From Acidimicrobiales bacterium (GTDB lineage: Bacteria > Actinomycetota > Acidimicrobiia > Acidimicrobiales > JABEUL01): a DNA stretch of 6,086 bases. Below the pieces are notes generated by a model. It was not told where the DNA came from, made no database searches, and saw only the letters and a program-made list of their open reading frames with translations. Shown piece by piece: positions 5,169-6,086 of this stretch (its first letter is position 1; the number at the start of each line of letters is the position of its first letter). The stretch spans positions 1 to 6,086 of the forward strand of contig DAIDJA010000119.1 in assembly GCA_027451605.1 (NCBI GenBank), in the 5' to 3' direction. A program made the translations under genes and the position numbers.

Positions 5169-6086
5169 ATGACAGAAAACCCAAAATCACATGACCTTAA
5201 TAGTCCGAATGCGGACAATGGTTTTCAACGTGAAGGTCACCAAACAAATGACGAAGTCAATTCATCGACAGACGATGTCATCATTGACAACGATGATAGT
5301 AACTTAGAAACTGAGTCAATAAGACCTTTAAGGCCCAACTACTACCACCGCGAAGAGGTCATGGGAACGGTTTTTGAAATAAGTGTTTATGACACACTGC
5401 TGTCGGAAGTCACTTTCAGGAAACTCGTCGAACGAGCCGCAATTGAATGGTCAAAAATTGATTTTATGTTTAGCACCTATAAACATGACAGCTTTTTGAC
5501 TAAGTATCGGACGGGATTAATTAAATCAGAGGAGCTTCCGGAAGAATTTGAAGAGATATTTGATCTTAGCTCCAAAGCAAAAAAGGATACCTATGGCTTT
5601 TTCGACCCATGGAGCATGCCCGGAGGATTCGATCCTACTGGATTGGTCAAAGGCTGGTCAATCGAAATCGTTTCAGAATATTTCTACGAAGAAAAGGTAA
5701 AATGCTTTATGATAAATGCCGGGGGTGACATTAAAACCTTCGGTATACCAAAAAACCAAGATTTTTGGCAGTTTGGGATCAGAAGTCCGTTTGAACCTGC
5801 GGGGTTGACATGCGTTATCCAAACTATTGATTCGGTGGCTACCTCGGGAGATTATGAAAGACCCGGACAATTAATAGATCCGTTTACCCTGGATAAAAAT
5901 CCCAGAGCGGCTTCCGCCACGGTCACCGGACCGAGTTTGACATTTGCCGATGCTTATGCAACCGCATTGGTAATTGCCGGAACGGACAATATGGATTGGA
6001 TATACGACCTCGATGGTTACGAGGCATTTATCGTCGGTAAAGACGGAGAAGAAGTTAAAACAGATAACTTAAAGATCGCAGAAGAA
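5169..6086 (+). CDS. apbE: FAD:protein FMN transferase (ApbE family), 3' end cut by window edge
   Basis: 306 codons open to the window edge, with only a short C-terminus likely missing. ApbE enzymes transfer FMN from FAD to a threonine of FMN_bind-type proteins, so the exported flavoprotein at 1474-2040 is the natural substrate. Visible ApbE motifs are MGTVFEISV (65-73), FSTYKHDS (101-108), FDPTGLVKGWSIE (154-166), INAGGDIKTFG (182-192), VATSGDYER (223-231), LIDP (235-238) and FADAYATAL (259-267), where D261 and T265 fit the Mg-binding site. Two oddities stand out: residues 1-57 are an acidic Asn/Asp/Ser-rich extension with no signal peptide or lipobox, and the His normally preceding the IxDP motif is Gln234. 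The ATG at 5169 is the first start after an in-frame stop at 5145-5147; no good Shine-Dalgarno site precedes it (AAAGG is 17 bases away). Family is clear; activity is less certain. Confidence 0.92.
   Translation, partial: MTENPKSHDLNSPNADNGFQREGHQTNDEVNSSTDDVIIDNDDSNLETESIRPLRPNYYHREEVMGTVFEISVYDTLLSEVTFRKLVERAAIEWSKIDFMFSTYKHDSFLTKYRTGLIKSEELPEEFEEIFDLSSKAKKDTYGFFDPWSMPGGFDPTGLVKGWSIEIVSEYFYEEKVKCFMINAGGDIKTFGIPKNQDFWQFGIRSPFEPAGLTCVIQTIDSVATSGDYERPGQLIDPFTLDKNPRAASATVTGPSLTFADAYATALVIAGTDNMDWIYDLDGYEAFIVGKDGEEVKTDNLKIAEE

Noticed and set aside
5673..5870. 65-codon minus-strand ORF near the window end
   Set aside because: It is antisense to ApbE, whose motifs are clear in the plus frame.

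Overview
The window looks like a chromosomal segment from a moderately AT-rich bacterium, most likely a low-GC actinobacterium such as a planktonic lineage. That assignment is an inference. It rests on the exported FMN-binding protein (N-terminal hydrophobic helix, long Ser/Gly/Thr/Pro linker, single small FMN_bind domain ending in a GATYTSEAY motif) next to a fused ferric-reductase/ferredoxin-reductase gene, an arrangement I know mainly from Actinobacteria. No rRNA, tRNA, CRISPR array, insertion sequence or phage gene is visible.

Layout: (1) 52-1455 (+) is a six-helix, haem-binding ferric-reductase-type membrane oxidoreductase with a C-terminal FAD/NAD(P)H module. (2) 1474-2040 (+), 18 bases downstream, is an exported FMN_bind-domain protein with a putative covalent flavinylation threonine. 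(3) 2079-3668 (-) is a type I sulfatase without a signal peptide, converging on gene 2 with a 38-base gap. (4) 3848-4759 (-) is a DhlA-like (HLD-I) haloalkane dehalogenase with all expected catalytic and halide-binding residues. (5) A 409-base divergent intergenic region, 4760-5168, carries several inverted repeats and candidate promoters. (6) 5169 to the window end (+) is an ApbE-type FAD:protein FMN transferase, cut off near its C-terminus by the window edge.

Genes 1, 2 and 5 form a coherent system. NAD(P)H reduces FAD on the cytoplasmic side, two membrane haems carry electrons across, and an extracytoplasmic flavoprotein, whose FMN would be attached by ApbE, receives them. The terminal acceptor is unknown. 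The sulfatase and dehalogenase lie on the opposite strand between this system's substrate and its maturation enzyme, have clear Shine-Dalgarno sites that the plus-strand genes lack, and have no obvious link to flavin electron transfer. They may be a separately acquired catabolic pair.

Points that deserve a second look are a His-to-Gln change in a conserved ApbE motif, the lack of any export signal on that ApbE although its presumed substrate is exported, an 18-bp perfect palindrome just downstream of a candidate sulfatase promoter, and a 22-bp near-perfect palindrome overlapping a candidate promoter in the divergent region. The individual protein families are known; I see no convincing wholly new system.
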